From Pseudomonas sp. p1(2021b) (GTDB lineage: Bacteria; Pseudomonadota; Gammaproteobacteria; Pseudomonadales; Pseudomonadaceae): 64,000 bases of DNA. Below are positions 53,586 to 63,659 of the stretch, piece after piece (within the stretch, counting starts at the first letter, position 1; each line of letters begins with the position of its first letter). The notes beneath the pieces are model-generated. The model saw only the letters and a program-made list of their open reading frames with translations, was not told where the DNA came from and ran no database searches. The stretch covers positions 3,315,001-3,379,000 of the forward strand of contig NZ_CP083746.1 of the NCBI RefSeq assembly GCF_020151015.1, in the 5' to 3' direction. The position numbers and the translations under genes are program-made.

Positions 53586-55739
53586 ATGCCTGTTTCATCC
53601 CCGAAACAAGGCCGTACCGTGTTCCCTGGCACGCCACCCTTCCCGCGCCTGTTGTTGCTGACTGCCCTCGTGGGCGGCCCGGCCGTGGCCGACGACATGT
53701 TCCTCGACAACCAGGACCTGCCCCAGGTTCTGACCGCAACCCGTCTCAAACAATCCCCGGCGGCCGTACCCGGCAGCATGACGGTGCTCGATGCCGAACT
53801 GATCCGCGCCAGCGGCGCGCGTGATATCCCCGAGCTGATGCGCCTGGTGCCCGGCATGATGGTCGGCTACGGCGCCGGCAACCAGCCGACGGTCAACTAC
53901 CACGGCAGCAACGTCAGCGATGCCCGGCGCATGCAGGTGCTGATCGATGGCCGCTCGGTGTACCGCGCGGGCCTGGCCACGGTGGACTGGAGCGACATCC
54001 CGCTGGCCATCGAGGACATCGACCGCATCGAGGTGTTCCGCGGCCCCAATACCGTCAGCTATGGCGCCAATGCCCTGATGGCGGTGGTCAACATCCTCAC
54101 CCGCAACCCAGCCGACAGCCACGGTACCCGCTTGAAGGTGACCCGCGGCCAGGATGGCATCAACGACTTCTATGCAAGCCAGGGCTTCGGCTGGGAAGGC
54201 GGCGACATGCGCCTGTCGCTGTCCGGCATGCAGGATGATGGCTTCGATTCGGACGCGCTCGGCAACGACTACCGCGACAGCCGTCGCCTGAATCGCTTCA
54301 ACCTCAGCGCCAGCCACAACCTGGCCATGAATCAGACCCTGGAGTGGCAACTGGCGGCCAAGGAAGGCAGCAACCAGCGCCCGTATACCTACCAGCCGGT
54401 GTTTCGCAACACCCTCACCGGTGACAATGCCGACGTCAATGCCAAGGACTACGCAGGCTCGGTACGCTGGAACATCGACTTCAACCCCGAGCACAGCTTC
54501 TATATCCAGAGCTCGGCCCAGCATTTCGAGCGCGAGCAGGTCTGGCGCGCCTGTGATGCCGCGCTGGCGTTCAGCCCGCAGATGACGCGGATGTGGCAAC
54601 TGGACCCGAATTTCGCCGAACGCGTGGCGCGCAACATCAACAAGGGCAAGGACAGCCTGCCCACCACGAGCGACCCGGTGCTCAACGACCTGCTCGACCA
54701 GGTCCAGAATGAATGGAGCAACGGTGCCAGCGACACCGTCTGCGGCGACGTCGACCAAAGCACCCGCGAGAGCCGCTTCGACCTGGAGATCCAGGACACC
54801 CTGAGCCTGACCGAAAACCTGCGTCTGCTCAGCGGCATGAACTACCGTTACGACCGGGCCGACTCGCAGACCTACTTCAACGGCAGCCTGGACGACCAGA
54901 CCTGGCGCCTGTTCGGCCAACTGGAATGGCGCGCCAACGAGCACTGGATCGTCCAGGGCGGCGCGATGTTCGAAGACTCCCGGCTTTCCGGCAGCTCGCT
55001 CACGCCGCGCATGGCCGTCAACTACCTGATCACCCCGCGTCATGGGTTACGTGCGGTGTATTCCGAAGCCGTGCGCTCGCCGGACATGTTCGAGAATAAC
55101 GTCAACTGGAGCTACACGGTCGACAACCTGAGCTCCAACATTTACGGGTTCAAGAGCGGCGAATACTTCGTCAAGACCCGCGGTCCGGGCAACCTCGAAC
55201 AAGAGCGCATGCGCTCGCGCGAGCTGGGCTACAACGGCAACTTCAGCGACATCGACCTGAGCATGGATGTGAAGCTGTTCTACGACGAGATCACCGGAAT
55301 GATCAGCGAGCCGCTGCGCAACAACCAGTACATCGCCAGCAATGCCAACAAGGCCCGCTTCAGCGGCAGCGAGGCGCAGCTGGACTGGCGCCCCACCCTG
55401 CACGACCGCCTGCGCCTGACCTACGCCTACGTCGACGCCTGGGCCAGCAACCCCAACGACCGCCGCCTCAGCGCGCGCAACAGCGGCTCGGCCGGCTGGA
55501 TGCGCGATTGGGGCGAAGGCTGGTCGAGCGCCCTCTTCTACTACGGCGACGACGCCCTCAACGGCTACCGCTACGAGCGCATGGACCTGCGCCTGGCCAA
55601 GCGCTTTCGCTTCCAGGGCACCAGCCTTGAGCTGGCTGCACTGTGGCAGCAACGCCTGGACGACGAGCCGGTCACCCTCGAACAGAACCGCTACGACAGC
55701 CGCCATCGCCTGAGTGTCAGCGCGGAGCTCGAGTTCTGA
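53586..55739 (+). CDS. TonB-dependent outer-membrane receptor
   Basis: This 717-residue protein has a signal peptide (LLLLTALVGGPAVA, cleavage near residue 35), an N-terminal region DLPQVLTATRLKQ that resembles a TonB box, a plug domain (IPELMRLVPGMMVGYGAGNQ; RIEVFRGPNTVSYGANALMAVVNI) and a C-terminal beta-barrel ending in aromatic F (SVSAELEF). Ligand unknown. Its stop overlaps the next start by one base (TGATG), so receptor and binding protein are coupled. The order matches the PA1613-PA1611 type region. Confidence 0.92.
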   Translation: MPVSSPKQGRTVFPGTPPFPRLLLLTALVGGPAVADDMFLDNQDLPQVLTATRLKQSPAAVPGSMTVLDAELIRASGARDIPELMRLVPGMMVGYGAGNQPTVNYHGSNVSDARRMQVLIDGRSVYRAGLATVDWSDIPLAIEDIDRIEVFRGPNTVSYGANALMAVVNILTRNPADSHGTRLKVTRGQDGINDFYASQGFGWEGGDMRLSLSGMQDDGFDSDALGNDYRDSRRLNRFNLSASHNLAMNQTLEWQLAAKEGSNQRPYTYQPVFRNTLTGDNADVNAKDYAGSVRWNIDFNPEHSFYIQSSAQHFEREQVWRACDAALAFSPQMTRMWQLDPNFAERVARNINKGKDSLPTTSDPVLNDLLDQVQNEWSNGASDTVCGDVDQSTRESRFDLEIQDTLSLTENLRLLSGMNYRYDRADSQTYFNGSLDDQTWRLFGQLEWRANEHWIVQGGAMFEDSRLSGSSLTPRMAVNYLITPRHGLRAVYSEAVRSPDMFENNVNWSYTVDNLSSNIYGFKSGEYFVKTRGPGNLEQERMRSRELGYNGNFSDIDLSMDVKLFYDEITGMISEPLRNNQYIASNANKARFSGSEAQLDWRPTLHDRLRLTYAYVDAWASNPNDRRLSARNSGSAGWMRDWGEGWSSALFYYGDDALNGYRYERMDLRLAKRFRFQGTSLELAALWQQRLDDEPVTLEQNRYDSRHRLSVSAELEF

Positions 55740-56629
55740 TGCGCCTGTTGCTGCGCCTGTTGCTGTTCTGCCTCTGGCCGCTGGGCACGGTATCGGCCAG
55801 TGAGGTGCTGCTGGTCGGGGCCAGCGACCAACCGGGCATCCGCAGCTTCGTCAGCGCCCTGCAAGCGCACCGCCCTCAGGATCAGGTGCACTTCAAGACC
55901 GTGGTGGATCTGCCGCGGCCCGGCCAGTTGAAGGCCGACGTGCGCCTGGTGCTGCTCGATGTCGCGGCCCTGGAATGGCGCCTGGGCGAGGCTGCGGGGC
56001 CGCCTGCCCTGGCCCTGAGGGTCAGCCGTGTACAGGCCGAACAACGCCTGGGAAAGTCGCGGCCGGCGTACCTCTGCCTGCTGTGGAGCGACCCACCGCC
56101 CGCTCGGCAGTTGCGCCTGGTTCGCTACCTGCTGCCCCAGGCTCGCCGGGTCGGTGTGCTGTATGGCGAGCACAGCCGCTTCCTGCTTGACGAGCTGCGC
56201 CTGGCAGCCCGTCCGCTGGGTCTGGAGATTGTTGCCCAGGACTGGCCGGACCCGCGTGACAGTCGGCCCCTGCAACGCCTGCTGGGTAACAGCGACGTCC
56301 TGCTGGGGATCGACGACCCGGACCTGTACAACTCCAAGACCGCCAAGAACGTCCTGCTCAGCACCTATGGCCGGCAGATGGCGCTGGTGGGTCCGAATGC
56401 CGGCTTCGTCCGCGCCGGGGCCCTGGCCAGTACCTTCAGCGACCAGGACGACTGGCTGGCCGTGCTCGATCAGTTGCTCGACCGCCCTCCAGCCAGTTGG
56501 CCACGCAGCCACTACCCCGCGCACTATGGGGTGACCGGCAACCAACAGGTGGCACGTGCCCTGGGCCTTGAGCCGATCGACGCCGAGGCCGCGGCCGTGG
56601 TGCTGGCCGAAGGAGAACCCCTGCCATGA
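55739..56629 (+). CDS. Periplasmic substrate-binding-like protein
   Basis: This 296-residue protein has a signal peptide ([18 protein letters not shown]) and a two-lobe periplasmic-binding fold of the type seen in ABC substrate-binding (TrpX-like, pfam04392) proteins: [34 protein letters not shown]. No ABC permease or ATPase is nearby, so a sensory role for the adjacent kinase is likely. It overlaps both neighbours (TGATG upstream, ATGA downstream). Confidence 0.85.
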   Translation: MRLLLRLLLFCLWPLGTVSASEVLLVGASDQPGIRSFVSALQAHRPQDQVHFKTVVDLPRPGQLKADVRLVLLDVAALEWRLGEAAGPPALALRVSRVQAEQRLGKSRPAYLCLLWSDPPPARQLRLVRYLLPQARRVGVLYGEHSRFLLDELRLAARPLGLEIVAQDWPDPRDSRPLQRLLGNSDVLLGIDDPDLYNSKTAKNVLLSTYGRQMALVGPNAGFVRAGALASTFSDQDDWLAVLDQLLDRPPASWPRSHYPAHYGVTGNQQVARALGLEPIDAEAAAVVLAEGEPLP

Positions 56630-58548
56630 GCAACCGCCTGAGCTGGGACATCCATACCCGCACCCAGATGATCAGCCTGGGCCCTGCCCTGCTGCTCACC
56701 TTGCTGCTGATCAGTTTCTTCACCTTCGTGCGTATCCAGGACTTGCGCCAGGAGCTCAACCATACTGGCCAGCTGATCGCCAACCAGCTGGCGCCAGCTT
56801 CGGAGTACGGCGTGATCTCCGGCAACAACGAGGTGCTGGAGAGCCTGATGCGGGCCACGCTGAGCATTCCCCACGTGCGCTTTCTGGAAGTCCAGGACAG
56901 CCGCAACCATATCCTGGTGTACGTCGAGCAGAACGGCGAGAACATCAACCGAGCCCAGCGTGTGGAAGTGTTCCAGGCGCCGATCCGCCTGCAGCAGATC
57001 CGCCTGGACAACGACTTCCTGCAAGAAGGCAACACGCCCGTCCCAAGCGTTGGCGACGACTACCTGGGCCGCGTCATCGTCGGCATGTCGGACGACGCAT
57101 TCAGCCAGCGTCAGCAGGAAATCCTCACCAAGGCGGGCATCCTGGCCTTGTTCGCCCTGCTGTTCACCTTCCTCCTCGCGCGGCGCCTGGCCATGAGCCT
57201 GGCCAAGCCGATCAGCGACATGGGGCATGCGGTCAAGGCCATCCAGAAGGGTGAATTCAATGTGCCACTGCCGGTGGTCGATGACAGTGAACTGGGTCAC
57301 CTGGCCCGCCACATCAACAACCTGGCCAGCGCCCTGGACCAGGCCAGCGCCGAACAGAAGCAGGCCATCGCCCAGCTGACCCAAGCCCGCGAAGAGGCCG
57401 AGCAGGCCAACCGGGCCAAGTCGGACTTCCTGGCGATGATGAGCCACGAACTGCGTACCCCCATGAACGGCGTGCTGGGCATGCTGCAGCTGCTCGAGAC
57501 CACCCAGCTGACCAGCGAGCAGGCCGACTACACCGCGGTGGCCAGCGAATCGACCGGCCACCTGCTCAAGGTGATCAACGACATCCTCGATTTCTCGCGC
57601 ATCGAGCGCACCGCCGTGGAGCTGGAGCAGATCGGCTTCAACCTCGGCGAGCTGGTCGCCAATTGCGTGCAATCGTTCCAGCACAGTGCCCAGCAGCGCG
57701 GGCTGGACCTGCGCCTGCAACTGCTGCCAGGGATCGACCGGTTGCAGGTCACCGGCGACCCGACCCGGATCCGCCAGATCCTGCTGAACCTGATCGGCAA
57801 CGCCTTGAAGTTCACCGAGCAAGGCCAGGTGGAGGTGGACGCCCGCTGGCACATGCTCGACCCGCAGCTGGCGTGGTTCACCTGTGCAGTACGCGACACC
57901 GGCATCGGCATCGACAGCGACCGGCTGGAAATGATGTTCGTGGCGTTCCAGCAGGCCGACAGTTCGATTTCCCGGCGCTATGGCGGTACCGGCCTGGGCC
58001 TGGCGATCGCGCGCACCCTGGCCGAACGCATGGGTGGGCAACTGCGTGGCGAAAGCCGCGAGGGCCTGGGTTCGACCTTCACCCTGGAAATCCCCCTGCC
58101 CCTGGCCTCGCCCTCGGCAGCCCTGCCCAGCACCAGCACGGAGCGCCAGACGCCGCTGCAAGGCGGACGCATCCTGCTGGTGGAGGACAACCCGGTCAAC
58201 CAGAGCGTCATCGATGCCATGCTGCGCAGCCTGGGCTTCGATGTCAGCATCGCCAGCGATGGTGCCCAGGCGGTGGACCAGGTCGCCCAGCAGTCATTCG
58301 CCGCCGTCCTGATGGATTGCCGCCTGCCTGTGGTGGACGGCTATGAGGCCACCCGGCGCATTCGGCTGCTGCCAGATACCGCACAGCTGCCGATCATCGC
58401 CCTGACCGCCAACGCGTTGCAGGGCGACCGCGAGCGGTGCCTGGCCGCGGGCATGAACGACTACCTGAGCAAGCCGTTCAAACGCACGGAATTGCAGCAG
58501 GTGCTGCAACACTGGTTGTCCGGCCGGACAGCCGCCACTGGCGATTAG
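56626..58548 (+). CDS. Hybrid sensor histidine kinase (PA1611 type)
   Basis: This 640-residue protein has TM1 (about 20-37), a periplasmic sensor, TM2 and HAMP (about 170-240), then the HisKA domain with H274 ([16 protein letters not shown]), an HATPase domain ([13 protein letters not shown] [15 protein letters not shown]) and a C-terminal receiver with D564 ([20 protein letters not shown]). There is no HPt domain, so it must pass phosphate to a separate protein. PA1611 of P. aeruginosa, a relative in the same locus, is known to interact with RetS; the same role here is inference. Confidence 0.92.
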   Translation: MSNRLSWDIHTRTQMISLGPALLLTLLLISFFTFVRIQDLRQELNHTGQLIANQLAPASEYGVISGNNEVLESLMRATLSIPHVRFLEVQDSRNHILVYVEQNGENINRAQRVEVFQAPIRLQQIRLDNDFLQEGNTPVPSVGDDYLGRVIVGMSDDAFSQRQQEILTKAGILALFALLFTFLLARRLAMSLAKPISDMGHAVKAIQKGEFNVPLPVVDDSELGHLARHINNLASALDQASAEQKQAIAQLTQAREEAEQANRAKSDFLAMMSHELRTPMNGVLGMLQLLETTQLTSEQADYTAVASESTGHLLKVINDILDFSRIERTAVELEQIGFNLGELVANCVQSFQHSAQQRGLDLRLQLLPGIDRLQVTGDPTRIRQILLNLIGNALKFTEQGQVEVDARWHMLDPQLAWFTCAVRDTGIGIDSDRLEMMFVAFQQADSSISRRYGGTGLGLAIARTLAERMGGQLRGESREGLGSTFTLEIPLPLASPSAALPSTSTERQTPLQGGRILLVEDNPVNQSVIDAMLRSLGFDVSIASDGAQAVDQVAQQSFAAVLMDCRLPVVDGYEATRRIRLLPDTAQLPIIALTANALQGDRERCLAAGMNDYLSKPFKRTELQQVLQHWLSGRTAATGD

Positions 58549-58694
58549 CGCGCAAATGCGTCAGTCTAGGGGAAATATGGGCCCGGGCGAGGCTCGTTCG
58601 CTGTCATGGAGGGGGTCGCCTGGCGACGCAAGCATCGGAATTCGCGCCGTGGCCACTAGACAGGACCTGCCCAGGCCTTGAAAATAAGCGTTTC

Positions 58695-58710
58695 AGTGCA
58701 CACCTGTACT
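58695..58710. promoter_or_regulatory. Possible FabR/DesT-like operator upstream of fabA
   Basis: AGTGCACACCTGTACT is an imperfect dyad 134 bases before fabA. The AGT-n-CA/TG-n-ACT arms resemble unsaturated-fatty-acid regulator sites of FabR/DesT type. Similarity is by eye. The rest of 58549-58843 has no gene. Confidence 0.35.
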
Positions 58711-58843
58711 TCTTTGCCAGGTGCGCTGTGACTTTCACCACAACGCAATAGTCTACTTGTAAGCTGCCGCCCCGGACTCAACGCACGTCGGGCCGGCCGG
58801 GAAGATTCAGCCCCAGCCGCACGGGGATTATTGAGGAGCTCGC

Positions 58844-59359
58844 ATGACCAAACAAAACGCCTTTACTCGGGAAGATTTGCTGCGCTGCAGTCGCGGTGAG
58901 CTGTTCGGCCCAGGTAATGCGCAACTGCCCGCCCCGAACATGCTGATGGTCGATCGCATCACCCATATCAGCGCCGAAGGCGGCAAGTACGGCAAAGGTG
59001 AATTGGTCGCCGAGCTGGATATCAATCCGGACCTGTGGTTCTTCGCCTGCCACTTCGAAGGCGATCCGGTCATGCCGGGCTGCCTGGGCCTGGACGCCAT
59101 GTGGCAGCTGGTCGGTTTCTTCCTCGGCTGGCAGGGCCTGCCGGGCCGTGGCCGCGCCCTGGGCTCGGGCGAAGTGAAATTCTTCGGCCAGGTACTGCCG
59201 TCGGCCCAGAAGGTCACCTACAACATTCACATCAAGCGCGTCCTGAAGGGCAAGCTGAACATGGCCATCGCCGATGGCTCGGTCAGCGTCGACGGTCGCG
59301 AGATCTACACCGCCGAAGGCCTGCGGGTCGGCGTGTTCACCTCCACTGACAATTTCTAA
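58844..59359 (+). CDS. fabA: 3-hydroxydecanoyl-[ACP] dehydratase/isomerase FabA
   Basis: This 171-residue bifunctional enzyme makes trans-2-decenoyl-ACP and isomerises it to cis-3-decenoyl-ACP, the branch point to unsaturated fatty acids. The catalytic residues H70 ([14 protein letters not shown]) and D84 (LGLDAMWQ) are present. GAGGAG lies 6 bases upstream of ATG 58844. It is followed 11 bases later by fabB. Confidence 0.98.
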   Translation: MTKQNAFTREDLLRCSRGELFGPGNAQLPAPNMLMVDRITHISAEGGKYGKGELVAELDINPDLWFFACHFEGDPVMPGCLGLDAMWQLVGFFLGWQGLPGRGRALGSGEVKFFGQVLPSAQKVTYNIHIKRVLKGKLNMAIADGSVSVDGREIYTAEGLRVGVFTSTDNF

Positions 59360-59370
59360 GGGTTATTCGC

Positions 59371-60591
59371 ATGCGCCGCGTCGTTATCACTGGTCTGGGC
59401 ATCGTATCGTGCCTGGGCAATGACAAAGCTACCGTCACCGAAAACCTGCGCAACAGCCGTCCGGGTATCCGTTACAACCCGGAATACAAGGAAATGGGGC
59501 TGCGTAGCCAGGTTTCCGGTTCCATCGACCTCAACCTCGAAGAGCTGATCGACCGCAAGGTCTATCGCTTCGTCGGCCACGCCGCTGCCTATGCCTACCT
59601 GGCGATGCAGGACGCGATCAAGGACGCCGGCCTGACCGAGGAGCAAGTCTCCAACCCGCGTACCGGCCTGGTCGCCGGCTCCGGCGGCGCCTCCACCCTG
59701 AACCAGATGGAAGCCCTGGACACCCTGCGCGAGAAAGGCGTCAAGCGCGTCGGCCCGTACCGCGTCACCCGCACCATGGGCAGCACCGTATCGGCGTGCC
59801 TGGCCACCCCGTTCAAGATCAAGGGCATCAACTACTCGATCTCGTCGGCCTGCGCCACTTCGGCACACTGCATCGGCACCGCTCTGGAGCAGATCCAATG
59901 GGGCAAACAGGACATCGTCTTCGCCGGCGGCGGTGAAGAAGAGCACTGGAGCCAGTCGTTCCTGTTCGATGCCATGGGCGCCCTGTCGACCAAGCGCAAC
60001 GAAACCCCTGAACTGGCATCGCGCGCCTACGACGCCGACCGTGATGGCTTCGTCATCGCAGGCGGCGGCGGCATGGTGGTGGTCGAGGAGCTGGAACACG
60101 CCCTGGCCCGTGGCGCCAAGATCTACGCCGAAATCGTTGGCTACGGCGCGACGTCCGACGGCTACGACATGGTCGCTCCGAGCGGCGAAGGCGCGATCCG
60201 CTGCATGCAGCAGGCGCTGTCCACCGTCGACACCCCGATCGACTACCTGAACACCCACGGCACTTCCACCCCGGTCGGCGATGTCGCCGAGATCAAGGGC
60301 GTGCGTGAAGTGTTCGGCGACAAGGCACCGAAGATCAGCTCGACCAAGAGCCTGTCGGGCCACTCGCTGGGCGCCGCGGGCGTGCACGAGGCGATCTACT
60401 GCCTGCTGATGATGGAAAACAACTTCATCGCCGGCTCCGCCAATATCGACGAGCTGGACCCGGAGGTCGCCGACCTGCCGATCCTGCGCAAGACCGAAGA
60501 AAACGCCAAGATCGATACGGTCATGAGCAACAGCTTCGGTTTCGGTGGCACCAACGCCACCCTGGTGCTCAAGCGCTGGACTGGCAAGTGA
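59371..60591 (+). CDS. fabB: Beta-ketoacyl-[ACP] synthase I FabB
   Basis: This 406-residue condensing enzyme elongates cis-3-decenoyl-ACP. The acyl-accepting cysteine is C161 ([12 protein letters not shown]), with the two catalytic histidines in [11 protein letters not shown] and [12 protein letters not shown]. It shares an operon with fabA, separated by 11 bases, the standard gammaproteobacterial arrangement in pseudomonads. Confidence 0.98.
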   Translation: MRRVVITGLGIVSCLGNDKATVTENLRNSRPGIRYNPEYKEMGLRSQVSGSIDLNLEELIDRKVYRFVGHAAAYAYLAMQDAIKDAGLTEEQVSNPRTGLVAGSGGASTLNQMEALDTLREKGVKRVGPYRVTRTMGSTVSACLATPFKIKGINYSISSACATSAHCIGTALEQIQWGKQDIVFAGGGEEEHWSQSFLFDAMGALSTKRNETPELASRAYDADRDGFVIAGGGGMVVVEELEHALARGAKIYAEIVGYGATSDGYDMVAPSGEGAIRCMQQALSTVDTPIDYLNTHGTSTPVGDVAEIKGVREVFGDKAPKISSTKSLSGHSLGAAGVHEAIYCLLMMENNFIAGSANIDELDPEVADLPILRKTEENAKIDTVMSNSFGFGGTNATLVLKRWTGK

Positions 60592-60613
60592 CAGCCTGAC
60601 CCTGCCGTAACGA

Positions 60614-60642
60614 AAACGCCCCGACTGGTTCGGGGCGTTTTC
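60614..60642. terminator. Rho-independent terminator after fabB (bidirectional)
   Basis: AAAACGCCCCGA and TCGGGGCGTTTT form a 12-bp perfect stem with a 5-base loop, 22 bases after the fabB stop. T-runs are present on both strands. Confidence 0.9.
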
Positions 60643-60664
60643 ATTTGTGCGCCTGGAGATTGCC

Positions 60665-60760
60665 GGGGGCGCTGTGCGCCCCTTTCGCGGCGCAAGGCCG
60701 CTCCTACACCGGACAGGTAGGAGCGGCCTTTTGCCGCGAAAGGGCTGCAAAGCAGCCCCA
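60665..60760. repeat. REP doublet
   Basis: The arms GGGGCGCTGTGCGCCCCTTTCGCGGCGC... (from 60665) and ...AAGGGCTGCAAAGCAGCCCC (to 60760) enclose a short loop. The element lies between the fabB terminator and the amidohydrolase gene end. Confidence 0.87.
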
Positions 60761-60781
60761 GGGCCGCACTGTGTAAAGACG

Positions 60782-61789
60782 CTATCTTGGCGCCCCAGGC
60801 AATACGCTGAGGAAGTTCTCCCGCGCCACCTTGCGGGCCACCTCGTCCGGCAGCGCATCAAGGAACGGATCGAAGCCTTTCATTTGCTCGCCGAGGCTGG
60901 AGAAGCGCCCCACCACATCGGAGCCGAGCATGAAGCGCTCGGGGAAGCGCTCGACCAGCGCCAGCCACGCCTTGCGCGGCTTGCCGTGCTCATCGAGCAG
61001 GTAGGGCTCGCGCATGCTCCAGGACAGGTCGATGTACAGGTTCGGGTAGGTTTCCAGCAACCGGGTGACCACAGGCAGGAGGAACTTCATCTGCGTCTGG
61101 TGCCGGTGGATCTCCATGCTGGTACCGGCATGGGCCCAGATGAAGCGGGTATGCGGATGGTCGCGCAGCGGCTGCTCGATCTCAGCCAAGTAGAGCGGGT
61201 TGCGTTCGCGCTTGGAGGTGATGTTGGAGTGGATCAGCACCGGCAGGTCGTGCTCGGCGGCCAGGTGATAGATGCGGGTCATGGCCTCGTTGTTGGCCCG
61301 TGGGGTATCGCCGCTGGTCAAGGCGGTCAGGTCGTCGTGGCGGGTGAACACCTCGCCGATGCCCTGCCACAGGCCGGGATAGAGCTCGAGCATTCGCTCG
61401 ACATGATGCACGGCATTCTTGTCCACCGGGTTGAAGCCACTGATGAACGGGTGAAAGCGCCGCCGCTGCTCGGCCGGCAGTTTCTCCAGCGCCGCGGCCA
61501 CATAGAGGTCGGTGGCACTGTACCAGTAGGCTTCGGCGTCATCGCCTGCGTAGTAGCGGGGGCGCTTGGGCTCGTCCTCGTGCCATTTCTTGGCCACCGG
61601 AATCCCGGAAATCATCGACTGGTCGATGCCTGCCGCATCCATCGCCTGGAGCAATGCCGGCATGCCTTCGCTTTCCTGGAAGAAATCGACGTAGTGCAGG
61701 TGAGCGTCGCTGTAGCGGTAATCGCGAGCCTGCGCCGCCAGGCACAACCCTCCCGACAACAGCAAGCAAGTCAGCGCTCTGACAATCAT
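60782..61789 (-). CDS. Exported amidohydrolase-family protein (TIM-barrel)
   Basis: This 335-residue protein begins with a signal peptide (IVRALTCLLLSGGLCLAAQA), so it should act in the periplasm. The amidohydrolase-2 pattern is SDAHLHYVDF (metal-binding DxHxH-like), LPVLIHSNI, RFIWAHAGTSMEIH and LGSDVVGRFS. Substrate unknown. ATG 61789 has AAAGGAC 8 bases upstream; a TTG at 61795 is less likely. It is divergent from the pirin gene. Confidence 0.85.
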   Translation of the reverse strand: MIVRALTCLLLSGGLCLAAQARDYRYSDAHLHYVDFFQESEGMPALLQAMDAAGIDQSMISGIPVAKKWHEDEPKRPRYYAGDDAEAYWYSATDLYVAAALEKLPAEQRRRFHPFISGFNPVDKNAVHHVERMLELYPGLWQGIGEVFTRHDDLTALTSGDTPRANNEAMTRIYHLAAEHDLPVLIHSNITSKRERNPLYLAEIEQPLRDHPHTRFIWAHAGTSMEIHRHQTQMKFLLPVVTRLLETYPNLYIDLSWSMREPYLLDEHGKPRKAWLALVERFPERFMLGSDVVGRFSSLGEQMKGFDPFLDALPDEVARKVARENFLSVLPGAPR

Positions 61790-61906
61790 GGGCAATGTCC
61801 TTTTCGGGCGTACGAAAACAGTAGACCGACAGGTAAGCCAGGCGGTTCAGCGCTGCGCCCCAACCCGCTATGCTAGGGGCATCCGTTGCCTGCCTGGAGC
61901 CCTGCC

Positions 61907-62770
61907 ATGAGCCGCCCCCTGGTCATCCACCCACGCGCCGAATCGGTCGAGGGCCAGCCCATCCTGCGCCCGCTGCCGTCGGCCCAGTGCCGTAGCGTCG
62001 GCCCCTTCGTGTTCTTCGATCACATGCTGGAAACCGACTACGCCCCCGGCACCGGCATGGACATCCGCCAGCACCCGCATATCGGCCTGTCGACCCTGAC
62101 CTACCTGTTCGAAGGCCAGATCCTGCACAAGGACAGCCTGGGCTCCGAGCAGCGCGTGCTGCCCGGCGACGTGAGCTGGATGACCGCAGGCAGCGGCGTG
62201 GCCCATGTCGAACGTACGCCGGCCGAAGCCTTCGCTGACGGCTCGCGCCTGCACGGTCTGCAGGTCTGGCTGGCTTCACCCAGGGCGTTCGAGCAAGGGC
62301 CTGCGAGCTACAGCCATCACCCGGCGGCCAGCCTGCCGGTCAGCGACAGCCTGGGCGTGAGCATCTGCATGATTGCCGGCCAAGGCTTTTGCCTGCAATC
62401 CCCGGTACCGGTGCTCTCCCCTACCCTGTATGCCCTGGTGCAGATGCAGGCGGCGACCACGCTTACGGTGCCCACCGAACACGCCCAGCGCGCCTTGTAC
62501 CTGCTCGATGGCGAACTGCTGGTGGGAGAAGACGAGGTCGAACCCTGCAATTTGCTGGTGCTGCCGGAAGGCGAGGAAGTGACACTGTACGCGCAAGGCG
62601 AGTGCCAGCTGGTATTGATCGGTGGCGCACCGCTGGACGGGCCGCGGCGGATGAACTGGAACTTCGTGGCCAGTGATCCGGAATTGATCGAGCAGGCCAG
62701 GGCCAGGTGGGCTGCAGGGGATTGGCCCAAGGTACCGGGAGAGACGTCGCGGATCGAATTGCCGCGCTGA
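61907..62770 (+). CDS. Pirin family protein
   Basis: This 287-residue bicupin has the pirin signature FVFFDHMLETDYAPGTGMDIRQHPH followed by HIGLSTLTYLFEG, with metal-binding His residues in QHPHIGLST, HKDSL and an acidic residue in the ERTPAE region. Bacterial pirins include quercetin dioxygenases and regulators; the function here is open. ATG 61907 has GGAG 8 bases upstream. Second cupin half: YLLDGELLVGEDEVE. Confidence 0.9.
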   Translation: MSRPLVIHPRAESVEGQPILRPLPSAQCRSVGPFVFFDHMLETDYAPGTGMDIRQHPHIGLSTLTYLFEGQILHKDSLGSEQRVLPGDVSWMTAGSGVAHVERTPAEAFADGSRLHGLQVWLASPRAFEQGPASYSHHPAASLPVSDSLGVSICMIAGQGFCLQSPVPVLSPTLYALVQMQAATTLTVPTEHAQRALYLLDGELLVGEDEVEPCNLLVLPEGEEVTLYAQGECQLVLIGGAPLDGPRRMNWNFVASDPELIEQARARWAAGDWPKVPGETSRIELPR

Positions 62771-62791
62771 GGCGCGATACCGAGTCGCCTT

Positions 62792-62864
62792 GATCGCGGG
62801 GCAAGCCCGCTCCCACATAGGCGCCGCTGCACCCAATCGGTGGGAACGGGCTTGCCCCGCGATG
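62792..62864. repeat. REP doublet
   Basis: TGATCGCGGGGCAAGCCCGCTCCCACA (62792-62818) and TGGGAACGGGCTTGCCCCGCGAT (62841-62863) face each other between the pirin and dienelactone hydrolase genes (convergent). Confidence 0.87.
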
Positions 62865-62875
62865 CAGGCAACGCA

Positions 62876-63601
62876 CTACTTCTGGAATACCTCATCCAGC
62901 AGGTTGAACATCGCCCGGAAGGCGCGCTCGGACGTGCGCCGGTCGTACTGCATCTTGCCTGGCACATTGGCCTCAGGGTCGGTGAACGAATGCACCGCGC
63001 CGCCATAGCTCAGCAGCTGCCAGTCCACCTTGGCAGCGTTCATCTCGTCCTCGAACGCCGGCAACTGCTCCTTGGGCACCAGCGGGTCGGACGCACCATG
63101 CAGCACCAGCACCGAGCCCTTGATGCGCTTGGCATCGGCCGGGTTCGGCGTATCCAGGGTGCCGTGGAACGACACCGCTGCCTGCAGGTCGGCACCGGTA
63201 CGGGCCAGCTCCAGGGCACAGCAACCGCCGAAGCAGAAGCCAAAGGTCGCGACCTTGCCCGGAGCCAGCAACGCCTTGGACTGCCCCAGCAGCTGCGCCA
63301 GGGCCTCTTCCATGCGCTTGCGCAGCTCGGCGCGGTCGTTCTTGAGCGGCATCATCGCCGCCCCGGCCTCGTCCGCATTCGAAGGCCGCAGCGACTGCCC
63401 GTACAGGTCGGCGATCAACACCACGTAGCCCTGGCTGGCGACTTCCTTGGCGATCCGCTCGGCGCCCTCGCCGATGCCCATCCAGTTCGGCGCCATCACC
63501 AGGCCCGGCTGCGGCAGCGCCCCCGGGGCATAGACCAGGCGGCTTTCGTAGGCCTTGCCGGCCAGGTGATAGACCAGCGACTCGACGATTACCTTGCTCA
63601 T
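62876..63601 (-). CDS. Dienelactone hydrolase family protein
   Basis: This 241-residue alpha/beta-hydrolase has the cysteine-nucleophile elbow GFCFGGCCALEL (about residues 113-124), a conserved Asp near LVLHGASDPLVPKEQ and a His in YGGAVHSFTDPEAN, the Cys-Asp-His triad of the family. Substrate unknown; not in a catabolic cluster. ATG 63601 gives the usual start MSKVIVES. It follows htpG on the same strand. Confidence 0.9.
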   Translation of the reverse strand: MSKVIVESLVYHLAGKAYESRLVYAPGALPQPGLVMAPNWMGIGEGAERIAKEVASQGYVVLIADLYGQSLRPSNADEAGAAMMPLKNDRAELRKRMEEALAQLLGQSKALLAPGKVATFGFCFGGCCALELARTGADLQAAVSFHGTLDTPNPADAKRIKGSVLVLHGASDPLVPKEQLPAFEDEMNAAKVDWQLLSYGGAVHSFTDPEANVPGKMQYDRRTSERAFRAMFNLLDEVFQK

Positions 63602-63625
63602 CAAACTCCTCCTTGCATCATGAAA

Positions 63626-63647
63626 AAAGCCCGCCGAAGCGGGCTTT
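63626..63647 (-). terminator. Rho-independent terminator of htpG
   Basis: AAAGCCCGC-CGAA-GCGGGCTTT is a perfect 9-bp stem, followed on the - strand by a run of Ts. It is 12 bases after the htpG stop and precedes the hydrolase gene. Confidence 0.9.
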
Positions 63648-63659
63648 CCTTGCATCAAC

